A stretch of DNA of 64,000 nt from an uncultured Eubacteriales bacterium (GTDB taxonomy: Bacteria > Bacillota > Clostridia > Oscillospirales > Acutalibacteraceae). The position numbers were made by a program, and so were the translations under genes. Shown piece after piece: positions 8,784 to 16,016 of the stretch (positions are counted from its first letter, which is position 1; every line of letters begins with the position of its first letter). A model generated the notes under the pieces. It ran no database searches. It saw only the letters and a list, made by a program, of their open reading frames with translations, and was not told where the DNA came from. The DNA lies in the NCBI GenBank assembly GCA_934630515.1, contig CAKTVV010000007.1, positions 62,001-126,000 of the forward strand, written 5' to 3'.

Positions 8784-9668
8784 CTATGCTTGAGTCTCGG
8801 CGGCGGTTGCCAGAGCCGCTTCTTCTGTCGGCGGCAGCTTCTCCGCCAGCTTTTTGCGGCATTCCACGCCCTCATATTTCTGGCGGAACTGCACCCGCCC
8901 CCGGTATTCCTTATGGCAGGCTTTACAGCTGAAATCAGCGCAGAATGCCCGGCAGCGAAACCGCCACTGCTCCTTGCGCTTCAGCTCACGCCCGCATTCC
9001 GGACAGGAAAAATGCAGCTCGCTGCGCTTGACCAGCGGGTCGTCAATATCGCTGAGGATCACCGTCTTAAAGGTAATCCGACGGTAAAACTCTTCATCCA
9101 CCCGCCGGATTGCCGCCTGAAACGTCTCCGGCTCGTACACCTTCTGCAGAATCTGTGCCGTGAGACGGCTATCATCCAACGCCCGGTGCAGAGACATATC
9201 GTCCTCCGGGATCCCCAGCAGCTCGCCGGCACGGGCCAGCCCGACCTGTCCGCCGGTCACCCCCATGCGAGCCTGCGCATAGGCTTGGAGATCCATATAG
9301 TATTCCAGCCCCGGCACCTCCTGCCGATGGAAGAAAAACCGGCAGTTCTCCATCATCACCAGGAGATCGGTAGTGCTCCAGGTCAGATACACCGCCGGCT
9401 CCGCTCCGGCGAATACCCGCAGCTGCTCCAACAGCCCGGCAAAGGTGGTGCCATCCTCCAGATCCTCCGGCTTAATATTCGTCAAGTCGGTGACGATGTC
9501 GGACAGCTTTTTGCTCACCACCGGACGCACATTTGCCTGAAAGGTATCCACAAGCTCCATGCGCGCATTCAGGCGCACAGCGCCCACCTCGATGATCTCG
9601 TTAAAGTAACCGTGCGCCTTACGGGAGTAGCCGCCATTCCATTCCAGATCAATAACAATATACTGCAT
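8784..9668 (-). CDS. DEDDh 3'-5' exonuclease with C-terminal zinc-ribbon-like tail
   Basis: 294 residues. The exonuclease core (1-180) has D7/E9 (IDLEW), D101 and the HxAxxD motif H161-D166, hence the DEDDh class (DnaQ/KapD-like), acting on DNA or RNA 3' ends. Residues about 222-262 hold CPEC...C...C....CKAC plus a later C, probably a zinc-binding module. The ATG at 9668 starts 4 nt after the hinT stop, suggesting translational coupling, since the RBS is weak. The in-frame extension to 9701 would lie inside hinT. The biological substrate is not known. Confidence 0.85.
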   Translation of the reverse strand: MQYIVIDLEWNGGYSRKAHGYFNEIIEVGAVRLNARMELVDTFQANVRPVVSKKLSDIVTDLTNIKPEDLEDGTTFAGLLEQLRVFAGAEPAVYLTWSTTDLLVMMENCRFFFHRQEVPGLEYYMDLQAYAQARMGVTGGQVGLARAGELLGIPEDDMSLHRALDDSRLTAQILQKVYEPETFQAAIRRVDEEFYRRITFKTVILSDIDDPLVKRSELHFSCPECGRELKRKEQWRFRCRAFCADFSCKACHKEYRGRVQFRQKYEGVECRKKLAEKLPPTEEAALATAAETQA

Positions 9669-9672
9669 ACGG

Positions 9673-10005
9673 TCAGCCCATCTCGCCCAGCGTACGTCCA
9701 CCCAGCAGGTGGAAGTGCAGATGCTGCACCGACTGCCCGGCAGCGGCGCCGTTATTCGTCACCACCCGGTAATCGGTCACCCCCAGAGAAGCGGCGATTT
9801 CCGGAATCTTAGCGAAAATATGCGCCACCACGGCGGCGTTGTCCGCCGTCAGCGCCCGTACCCCGTCCAGATGGGTCTTGGGAATCAGCAGCACATGCAC
9901 CGGTGCTTTCGGTTCGATATCCCGAAACGCCAGCATCTGGTCATCCTCATATACCTTTTGGGAGGGGATCTCCCCGGCGGCTATCTTACAAAACAGACAA
10001 TCCAT
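9673..10005 (-). CDS. hinT: HIT-family nucleotide hydrolase (HinT-like)
   Basis: 110-residue histidine-triad protein, probably a purine-nucleoside phosphoramidase. The N-terminus MDCLFCKIAAGEIPS and the catalytic triad HLHFH (His95, 97, 99) followed by LLGGR are classical; Cys3 and Cys6 belong to the usual zinc site. ATG at 10005 gives the family's standard N-terminus; a GTG three codons upstream is possible. It lies 31 nt after alaS in the same operon. Confidence 0.93.
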   Translation of the reverse strand: MDCLFCKIAAGEIPSQKVYEDDQMLAFRDIEPKAPVHVLLIPKTHLDGVRALTADNAAVVAHIFAKIPEIAASLGVTDYRVVTNNGAAAGQSVQHLHFHLLGGRTLGEMG

Positions 10006-10035
10006 CGTCCGCACATCCTTTCCTTACGGTTTGGT

Positions 10036-12690
10036 TCAGCCATTCACCATACCGGCGACGGCGTCCGCAGCGGCAGCCACCACGGCGTCCGCCTTATCCA
10101 CCTCTTTGCCGCCTGCCATAGCGGAATCCGGGCGCCCGCCGCCCTTACCGCCGCAGACCGCTGCGATCTGCCTGACAATATTGCCGGCATGGACGCCCGC
10201 TGCCACAGCCGACTTGGTAGCGGTCGCCAGAATGCTCACCTTGTCCTCATGGACGGTCACCAGCACCACGACGCCCTCGCCCAGCGTATCCCGCATCCGG
10301 TCGCCCAGCTCCCGCAGTGCCGCCGTATCTAGATCCGGCACCCGCACCGCCAGCAGCTTCACATCGCCGATCTGCTGCACCTGATCCGCCACATCGCCCA
10401 GCGCACTTTGCGCCATCTCGTTTTTCAGCGATTCATTTTCGGCGGTCAGCTCCCGGAGCTGCCCCTGCAGATGGGACACCCGCTCCTCAATATCGGTCTC
10501 CTTACATTTCAACGCGCCGGCAATATGCGCCAGCCGCTGCTCCAGCCCGGCATAGTACGCCACCACATTATCTCCGGTCAGCGCCTCGATGCGGCGTACA
10601 CCGGCGGCTATACCGCTCTCGCTCACCAGCTTGAACAGGCGAATCTCCCCGGTATGGGACACATGAGTGCCGCCGCACAGTTCCTTGGAAAAATCGCCCA
10701 TGGTCACCACCCGGACATGGTCGCCGTATTTTTCACCGAACAGCGCCATAGCGCCGGACTTTTTAGCCTCATCCACCGTCATCACAGTGGTGACCACCGG
10801 CAGATCGGCGGCGATTTTTTCATTCACCAGGGCCTCCACCTGCGCCAGCTCCTCCGCCGTCATCGCCTGGAAATGTGCGAAGTCGAACCGCAGCCGCTGC
10901 GGGGTCACCAGCGAGCCCTTTTGCTCCACATGGCTGCCCAGCACCTCACGCAGCGCTTTTTGCAGCAGGTGCGTAGCGCTGTGGTTGCAGCAGGAGGCGG
11001 CACGGGCAGCCGCATCCACCCGCAGGGTGACCGGCTCATCCACACGCAGCATACCGGTGGTCATCACGCCGACATGCCCCACCTTGCCGCCCCGCAGCTT
11101 GATAGTCTCCTCTACCCGGAAGGTGCCATCCTTGCCCTCGATCACACCGATGTCGCCCTCCTGACCGCCCATGGTGGCATAGAAAGGCGTCACGGCGGTA
11201 AACACCGTGCCCCGCTGTCCCTCGGTCAGCGCCTCGGTCAGCTCGGTCTCCCCCGCCAGCACCGTGATGCGGTCGGTCAGCTCCAGCTTATCATAGCCGT
11301 CAAACTGTGTTGTCACCGCAGCGTCGATCTGATCGTATACAGTAGCATCAGCGCCCATGTAGTTGGTGACCTCACGGGATTCCCGGGCACGGGTGCGCTG
11401 CTTTTCCATCTCCGCCTTGAAGCCGTCCTCGTCGATACCGTAGCCCTTTTCCTCGAGGATCTCCTTTGTCAGATCCACCGGGAAGCCATAGGTATCGTAC
11501 AGCTTAAACACATCGGCGCCGTCCAGCACCGTTTTGCCGGCAGTCTTCAGCCCATCCTCCAGCTCCGCCAAAATGCGCAGGCCCTGATCGATGGTCTTGT
11601 TGAACTGCGTTTCCTCGTTGGTCAGCACCTTAAAGATGAAGTCCTTCTTCTCCTCCAGCTCCGGATAACCGTCCTTGGAGCCGTCGATCACCGTACCGCT
11701 GAGCGCCGCCAGGAACTGCCCCTCAATCCCCAGCAGACGACCATGACGAGCCGCCCGACGGATCAGACGGCGCAGCACATAGCCCCGCCCCTCGTTGGTG
11801 GGCATGATGCCGTCGGAGATCATAAAGGTAGCCGAGCGAATATGGTCGGTGATCAGCCGGATAGACACATCGTCCTCATGCTGTTCACCATAGGTCTTAT
11901 GCGCCAGATCGCACACATGCTGCCGCAGGGCGCAGAGGGTATCCACATCGAAGATGGAATCCACATCCTGCACCACCACCGCCAGCCGCTCCAGCCCCAT
12001 GCCGGTGTCGATATTCTTCTGTTTCAGCGTGGTGTAGTGTCCTTCCCCGTCATTCTCAAACTGGGTAAAGACGTTATTCCACACCTCCATATACCGGTCG
12101 CAATCGCAGCCCACCGTGCAGCCGGGCTTGCCGCAGCCGTACTTTTCACCTCGGTCGTAGTAAATCTCCGAGCAGGGGCCGCAGGGACCGGCGCCATGCT
12201 CCCAGAAATTATCCTCCTTGCCGAACTTATAGATCCGCTCGGCGGGGATACCGATCTCTTTATTCCAGATGTCGAACGCCTCGTCATCCTCCAGATAAAC
12301 AGACGGATACAGCCGGTCGGCGTCCAGCCCCACGACCTCCGTCAGAAATTCCCACGACCAGTGGATGGCGTCGCGCTTAAAATAATCGCCGAAGGAGAAA
12401 TTGCCCAGCATCTCAAAAAAGGTGCCGTGGCGGGCTGTCTTGCCCACATTCTCAATGTCGCCGGTGCGAATGCACTTCTGGCAGGTCGTCACCCGCCGCC
12501 GGGGCGGGATCTCGGCGCCGGTAAAATACGGCTTTAAGGGGGTCATGCCGGCGTTGATTAGCAGCAGACTCTTGTCGTTGTGGGGGATCAGCGAAAAGCT
12601 GGGCAGGCGCAGGTGTCCTTTGCTTTCAAAGAAGGAGAGGTACATCTCCCGCAGCTCGTTGACCCCGTATTTCTTTCGTTCGTTTGCCAT
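10036..12690 (-). CDS. alaS: Alanyl-tRNA synthetase
   Basis: Charges tRNA-Ala. The 884 residues have the full architecture: class II catalytic core (TRHGTFFEMLGNFSFGDYF region, VWNNVF, GMGLERLAVV), editing domain with HSATHLL and CGGTHV (zinc/editing His and Cys), and a C-terminal coiled-coil/DHHA1 region. MANERKKYG is taken as the start (ATG at 12690), after an AAGGAA stretch; upstream codons belong to the T-box leader. It is the first gene of alaS-hinT-exonuclease-yunB-ligA and is regulated by the T-box at 12724-12960. Confidence 0.97.
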   Translation of the reverse strand: MANERKKYGVNELREMYLSFFESKGHLRLPSFSLIPHNDKSLLLINAGMTPLKPYFTGAEIPPRRRVTTCQKCIRTGDIENVGKTARHGTFFEMLGNFSFGDYFKRDAIHWSWEFLTEVVGLDADRLYPSVYLEDDEAFDIWNKEIGIPAERIYKFGKEDNFWEHGAGPCGPCSEIYYDRGEKYGCGKPGCTVGCDCDRYMEVWNNVFTQFENDGEGHYTTLKQKNIDTGMGLERLAVVVQDVDSIFDVDTLCALRQHVCDLAHKTYGEQHEDDVSIRLITDHIRSATFMISDGIMPTNEGRGYVLRRLIRRAARHGRLLGIEGQFLAALSGTVIDGSKDGYPELEEKKDFIFKVLTNEETQFNKTIDQGLRILAELEDGLKTAGKTVLDGADVFKLYDTYGFPVDLTKEILEEKGYGIDEDGFKAEMEKQRTRARESREVTNYMGADATVYDQIDAAVTTQFDGYDKLELTDRITVLAGETELTEALTEGQRGTVFTAVTPFYATMGGQEGDIGVIEGKDGTFRVEETIKLRGGKVGHVGVMTTGMLRVDEPVTLRVDAAARAASCCNHSATHLLQKALREVLGSHVEQKGSLVTPQRLRFDFAHFQAMTAEELAQVEALVNEKIAADLPVVTTVMTVDEAKKSGAMALFGEKYGDHVRVVTMGDFSKELCGGTHVSHTGEIRLFKLVSESGIAAGVRRIEALTGDNVVAYYAGLEQRLAHIAGALKCKETDIEERVSHLQGQLRELTAENESLKNEMAQSALGDVADQVQQIGDVKLLAVRVPDLDTAALRELGDRMRDTLGEGVVVLVTVHEDKVSILATATKSAVAAGVHAGNIVRQIAAVCGGKGGGRPDSAMAGGKEVDKADAVVAAAADAVAGMVNG

Positions 12691-12723
12691 GATGCGGTCA
12701 TTCCTTTCTTTCCGGGTGAACGC

Positions 12724-12756
12724 AAAAAGAGCCCCATCCCCATGGGACGGAAGCTC
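12724..12756 (-). terminator. T-box terminator
   Basis: GAGC..CCCAT/ATGGG..GCTC stem with a GGGG loop and a T5 tail (12728-12724); it overlaps the T-box antiterminator strand. Confidence 0.8.
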
Positions 12757-12960
12757 CGTGGTACCACCCAAATTGCACCGTCCGGAGACAGTGCCGCTTT
12801 TATCCCTTTAACGCAGGGGCTACGCCGCCATTCATCACAGCGGAACTCGGGAGCGGCTCACCTCTTTCCGGCGCAGGGGTCTCTCAGCGAAGCAGCAGCT
12901 CCGACCCCATTCTCTGCCCACCGACCGAAAGGCTTCTTCTCCGTCGCAGTCTTTAACAGA
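12724..12960 (-). promoter_or_regulatory. T-box leader of alaS
   Basis: About 235-nt leader on the minus strand, with the hallmark T-box sequence TGGGTGGTACCACGG (12770-12756) and an AGAGA-type stem I motif upstream. It reads the charging state of a tRNA (Ala, from the downstream gene) to choose between antiterminator and terminator. The specifier codon was not fixed by eye. Confidence 0.92.
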
Positions 12961-12964
12961 GACT

Positions 12965-12993
12965 AGTATAGAGCATTTTCACCGATTTGTCAA
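12965..12993 (-). promoter_or_regulatory. Sigma-A promoter of the alaS operon
   Basis: On the minus strand TTGACA (12993-12988), 17-nt spacer, TATACT (12970-12965). Confidence 0.85.
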
Positions 12994-13047
12994 CGAATTT
13001 TTCCGATCCGGTTACAAAACTGTCATGTATCAATTTTGTCATACTTC

Positions 13048-13077
13048 TTGACATTCTTCCCCTGTTTTTGCTACACT
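13048..13077 (+). promoter_or_regulatory. Promoter for the membrane protein at 13102
   Basis: TTGACA (13048-13053), 18-nt spacer, TACACT (13072-13077), 24 nt before the start codon. Confidence 0.7.
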
Positions 13078-13101
13078 GAAGAGCGCAAAGGAGGGGAAAC
13101 T

Positions 13102-13737
13102 ATGGAGAAAAAGCACAAGCGGCCGACGACGCTGATCCGTCTGCTACTGATCCTGTCCGGCATCGGCGCCTTATTCGAGGCGAATACGCACAACATAACT
13201 CTGCCAAAGTATATCCAATTAGAAGCCTACCGATTTGCCATTCAGGTTTCGGAAGCCATCGGCTGCCTGTTTCTGTTTGCAGGCATCGTCCTGCTGCTGG
13301 TACACACGTTCTATCCCGAAAAGAAGCTATGGCCGACGGTTGGCTATGGACTGATGGCGTTTCGGTTGATCCCGATGGTTTTTCGGGCTATCCAAGATGT
13401 GTACCTTTATAAGACTGCCTTTTGCACACCGGACACCGCTTCCGATGTGCGGTTGGTGCTGGCGCTGCTTTTCGAGGGGTCGCTGGTGTTTCTCGCTGTG
13501 TTTCTAGTCATTGCCGCCTATCGGCAGCGGGCGTATCCCGTTCCGGTCATAGTCATCGGCGGTTTGTGGGGGCTCTATGATCTGATCGGCTTGGGCTATA
13601 CCATCTATACCGATATCCGGTGGACTCACCTGCTCCGCCACTGGCAGGATTGGGTGATCTGTGCGGCACATCTCTGTCTTTTGGCGAGCGTCATTCTGCT
13701 TCAACGGCGGCAAAAAGCAGCCTTGATGTCGGAATAA
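13102..13737 (+). CDS. Integral membrane protein, unknown function
   Basis: 211 residues with about six hydrophobic segments (roughly 10-24, 45-65, 75-95, 115-140, 147-165, 185-203) and a basic N-terminus. I do not recognise a family. ATG at 13102 was chosen because AAGGAGGGG precedes it; the earlier in-frame ATG at 13036 is upstream of the promoter. It is a single-gene unit with its own promoter and a strong terminator at 13741. Confidence 0.75.
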   Translation: MEKKHKRPTTLIRLLLILSGIGALFEANTHNITLPKYIQLEAYRFAIQVSEAIGCLFLFAGIVLLLVHTFYPEKKLWPTVGYGLMAFRLIPMVFRAIQDVYLYKTAFCTPDTASDVRLVLALLFEGSLVFLAVFLVIAAYRQRAYPVPVIVIGGLWGLYDLIGLGYTIYTDIRWTHLLRHWQDWVICAAHLCLLASVILLQRRQKAALMSE

Positions 13738-13740
13738 CCG

Positions 13741-13792
13741 CAAAAAGCGAGACCTGAACACGGTTTTTCCGTGCCGCAGGTCTCGCTTTTTG
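13741..13792. terminator. Bidirectional terminator
   Basis: 15-bp perfect stem (13742-13756 with 13777-13791), with A- and T-runs at its base and a smaller CACGG/CCGTG hairpin inside; it serves the membrane protein gene (+) and the spoIIQ-like gene (-). Confidence 0.88.
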
Positions 13793-13848
13793 CCCCTCTG
13801 ACCGGTTCCGCCGCAAGGCTGCGGTGGGATTCCGAGGGCGGGCAGCCC

Positions 13849-14574
13849 TTATTCCTCCGGTGTTTTTTCCTGCTGATACCGCACTTCCCGACCGATCGCC
13901 TCCACCGGGTTGACCAGCGTATCGTCGATCGCCAGCTCCAAATGCAGGTGGGGCGCCTGTGCGCTCTCACAGGGGATCTCCCCCAGCTTACCGATGGTTT
14001 CGCCCACCTTGACGGTATCGCCCGGCTTGACCGAGGCTGTAATGCCGCAATACCGGGATACTACCCCCACACCATGGTCGATCTCCACCACACCGCCCCA
14101 CAGGGGATCGTCGGCGGTGACCGTTTTCACCGTGCCGTCCGCCAATGCCTTTATGGGTTGCTCCTTTTCCCCGGCAAAGTCCACGCCCTCATGCACCCGC
14201 CAGTCGCCCATCGTCACAGAATATGCGGGGGCAGTACCGCTATATGCCTGCTGCACGAGATTTCCCATAGGCAGCACATATAAATCCGCTGCCTTAGGAG
14301 CGGCTGTGGTGGTTGTGGTGGGCGCCGCCGTCGAGGTCGTGGTGGTCGTTTTTCGCTCGTCTGGCTGGTCGCTGACCACCTGCCCCACCGGCTGATTGTC
14401 AGAGGGCGTGGACGGCTCCTTGGGGCGCTCGCTGACAAACAGCGTCTGTCCGAATGTGGCAGCGGCGATGCCGCCTATTGCCAGCAGACACACCGCCAGC
14501 GCCACATAAAAGCCCTTGCCGCTGATAAAATGCTTAAACCGGGATGGACCCCGGAGAGGGGATTTGCTTTCCAT
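13849..14574 (-). CDS. spoIIQ: M23/LytM membrane peptidase, SpoIIQ-like
   Basis: 241 residues: basic cytoplasmic N-terminus, one membrane segment (about 22-42), a Thr-rich linker (75-92), and a LytM domain (about 95-235). The zinc/catalytic residues are all present: H128-E-G-V-D132 and H209-L-H211, so it should be an active endopeptidase, unlike B. subtilis SpoIIQ. Size, topology and context fit the forespore SpoIIQ of the engulfment zipper, by analogy with clostridia. ATG at 14574 has GGAGG about 11 nt upstream. A sigma-F-like promoter lies at 14624-14652. A vegetative cell-wall hydrolase is the alternative. Confidence 0.75.
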   Translation of the reverse strand: MESKSPLRGPSRFKHFISGKGFYVALAVCLLAIGGIAAATFGQTLFVSERPKEPSTPSDNQPVGQVVSDQPDERKTTTTTSTAAPTTTTTAAPKAADLYVLPMGNLVQQAYSGTAPAYSVTMGDWRVHEGVDFAGEKEQPIKALADGTVKTVTADDPLWGGVVEIDHGVGVVSRYCGITASVKPGDTVKVGETIGKLGEIPCESAQAPHLHLELAIDDTLVNPVEAIGREVRYQQEKTPEE

Positions 14575-14623
14575 GATTGCCGTGCCTCCTCTGTATCGGT
14601 TCTTCTGTTTTTCGGCTCACAGA

Positions 14624-14652
14624 TAGCTTGCCCTTTTTTCAGCGCTCTATAC
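14624..14652 (-). promoter_or_regulatory. Possible sigma-F-type promoter of the spoIIQ-like gene
   Basis: On the minus strand GTATA (14652-14648), 14-nt spacer, GGGCAAGCTA (14633-14624), close to the published sigma-F pattern GYWTA / GGNNANAHTR with one mismatch. Inferred by eye. Confidence 0.4.
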
Positions 14653-14714
14653 AAGACGCCGTAAATTGTTCGCAATCGCCAGAAATCTCTGTCGAATTTT
14701 GTCTAATGAGCGAA

Positions 14715-14744
14715 TTGTACACGGCATATTTGCTGTAGTATACT
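14715..14744 (+). promoter_or_regulatory. Promoter for the siroheme-type dehydrogenase gene
   Basis: TTGTAC (14715-14720), 18-nt spacer, TATACT (14739-14744), 57 nt before the start. Confidence 0.55.
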
Positions 14745-14801
14745 GTATATGTGTGAACATTTATATACTTTTATTCACCCGATCAAGGAGGCGTACACGG
14801 T

Positions 14802-15290
14802 ATGGCGGGAAAGATGCCTATACATTTGGAGCTGGCAGGCAACAACTGTACTATTTTCGGCGGCGGCCGCAATACGGTACGCCGGGCACGGGAATTTTTG
14901 CATTTTGGTGCTAAAGTTACGGTCATCAGCCCCACGGTCTGCCCGGAGCTGCAGGCATTGATCGACACATCGGATATTCGCTATATTCCCCGCAAGTATT
15001 TCCGGGGCGACTGCTCCAATTCGCAGATCTGTGTTGCCGCCACGGACGATTCATCCGTCAATATCTCCATCGCCACCGAATGCAAAGCCAAACGCATTCT
15101 GGTCAACGTTACCAATCCGGCGGAATACGGTAATTTTGAGTTTCCCCGCACGGTAACGCAGGAAGATCTGGTGCTATCGGTAGGCGGCGACGCCCCTCGG
15201 ACGGTGCTGAAAAGCGTACGCAATCAGCTACGGGAGGAAATCACGCAGCTGATCGAAAATGCCCGACAGGATACGCATCCCGAAGAATAA
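14802..15290 (+). CDS. Stand-alone precorrin-2 dehydrogenase-like NAD-binding protein
   Basis: 162 residues matching only the N-terminal NAD-binding domain of siroheme synthase (CysG-N/Met8/SirC). It shows the Rossmann motif IFGGGRNTVRRA (about 18-29), AATDD near 79-83 where the family keeps its catalytic Asp, and NVTNPAEYGNFEFP for the substrate-side loop. The family oxidises precorrin-2 to sirohydrochlorin, but no other siroheme or cobalamin gene lies nearby, so the true substrate is uncertain. AAGGAGG stands 11 nt before ATG 14802. It is a single gene ending at the hairpin at 15299. Confidence 0.8.
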   Translation: MAGKMPIHLELAGNNCTIFGGGRNTVRRAREFLHFGAKVTVISPTVCPELQALIDTSDIRYIPRKYFRGDCSNSQICVAATDDSSVNISIATECKAKRILVNVTNPAEYGNFEFPRTVTQEDLVLSVGGDAPRTVLKSVRNQLREEITQLIENARQDTHPEE

Positions 15291-15298
15291 GCGACAAA

Positions 15299-15332
15299 CC
15301 GCCCCTCGGTCCTATGACCGAGGGGCGGCTTT
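15299..15332 (+). terminator. Terminator after the dehydrogenase gene
   Basis: 13-bp perfect GC-rich stem (15299-15311 with 15316-15328), 4-nt loop, and only a short CTTTCC tail. Confidence 0.6.
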
Positions 15333-15336
15333 CCGT

Positions 15337-15374
15337 ATAAAGAGACCGCCCGGCTGTGTACACCGGGCGGTCTC
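15337..15374 (-). terminator. Terminator after secG
   Basis: 12-bp perfect stem (15374-15363 with 15353-15342) followed on the minus strand by TTTAT. Confidence 0.6.
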
Positions 15375-15401
15375 ATATACTTCAATTCAACGGATCTCCG
15401 C

Positions 15402-15695
15402 TCAGCCTGCGCTGCTGACAGCGGACGCCGCCTCTTTCAGCGCCGAGGGATTGAGGAACTTGGTAATGAGCATACCGCCCAGCACCAATACAAAGAACAC
15501 GATGGCGATCACCTTGGTCCACTTCGCCAGCCGGGTATCCCATGTCTTGGCACGTCCCTTATCCATAAAGGAGTCTGCGGCGCCGGAGATGACCCCCAGA
15601 TTCGCCTGACTGCCCTCCTGGAACAGCACCACCAGAATGATCAGCACCGAAAAAACGATCAGCACTGCGCCGATAATATACTCAAAAACAGACAT
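15402..15695 (-). CDS. secG: Preprotein translocase subunit SecG
   Basis: 97-residue membrane protein of the Sec channel. It has two hydrophobic segments (about 5-28 and 60-80) and the typical loop LVVLFQEGSQANLGVISG...FMDKGRAKT between them. ATG at 15693-15695 follows GGAGGTTGAAGAAA. Single-gene unit with promoter at 15738-15766. Confidence 0.93.
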   Translation of the reverse strand: MSVFEYIIGAVLIVFSVLIILVVLFQEGSQANLGVISGAADSFMDKGRAKTWDTRLAKWTKVIAIVFFVLVLGGMLITKFLNPSALKEAASAVSSAG

Positions 15696-15737
15696 TTTCT
15701 TCAACCTCCAGATATGATTACACAAAGGTACTCAGCT

Positions 15738-15766
15738 ATATTACCACAAAGCAAATGAAAATGCAA
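15738..15766 (-). promoter_or_regulatory. Promoter for secG
   Basis: On the minus strand TTGCAT (15766-15761), 17-nt spacer, TAATAT (15743-15738). Confidence 0.6.
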
Positions 15767-15790
15767 GAAAAATTTTCTTATTTGCCTTCC

Positions 15791-15819
15791 GTATATCCCG
15801 CACCACCCAGCGCATACTA
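15791..15819 (+). promoter_or_regulatory. Sigma-G-like promoter with no gene behind it
   Basis: GTATA (15791-15795), 17-nt spacer, CATACTA (15813-15819): a full match to the published forespore sigma-G pattern (GHATR / CATNHTA). Confidence 0.45.
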
Positions 15820-15825
15820 CAGTCA

Positions 15826-15926
15826 GCAACGGTTATCGTATCGTGCGTTTGCCGTAACCGCTGCCGGAAACCGCCCCGATGAAGCATGACGATGGGTCAT
15901 CTCACCGGCAGCGGTTTTCTTTTTGG
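15826..15926 (+). ncRNA. Candidate sporulation small RNA
   Basis: The 320-nt gap between secG and parC holds no plausible gene. From the sigma-G-like promoter a transcript of about 100 nt would end at an intrinsic terminator: AACCGCTGCCGG (15856-15867) pairs perfectly with CCGGCAGCGGTT (15905-15916), followed by TTCTTTTT. The 37-nt loop has a small hairpin (ATGAC/GTCAT), and CGGTTA upstream can pair with TAACCG of the terminator arm, giving an alternative fold. No RBS-backed ORF fits inside. Inference only. Confidence 0.4.
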
Positions 15927-16016
15927 CGCCGGCGCCGCCGATCGGGCAATACCGGCGTCATATCAATCGCAGCCGCACCCCCGGTCACAGTAAAACCGAC
16001 AATCACGACTCTTGCC

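Noticed and set aside
12580..12966. Open frame across the alaS leader on the plus strand
   Set aside because: It runs antisense over the T-box and the alaS start and has no RBS or family match.
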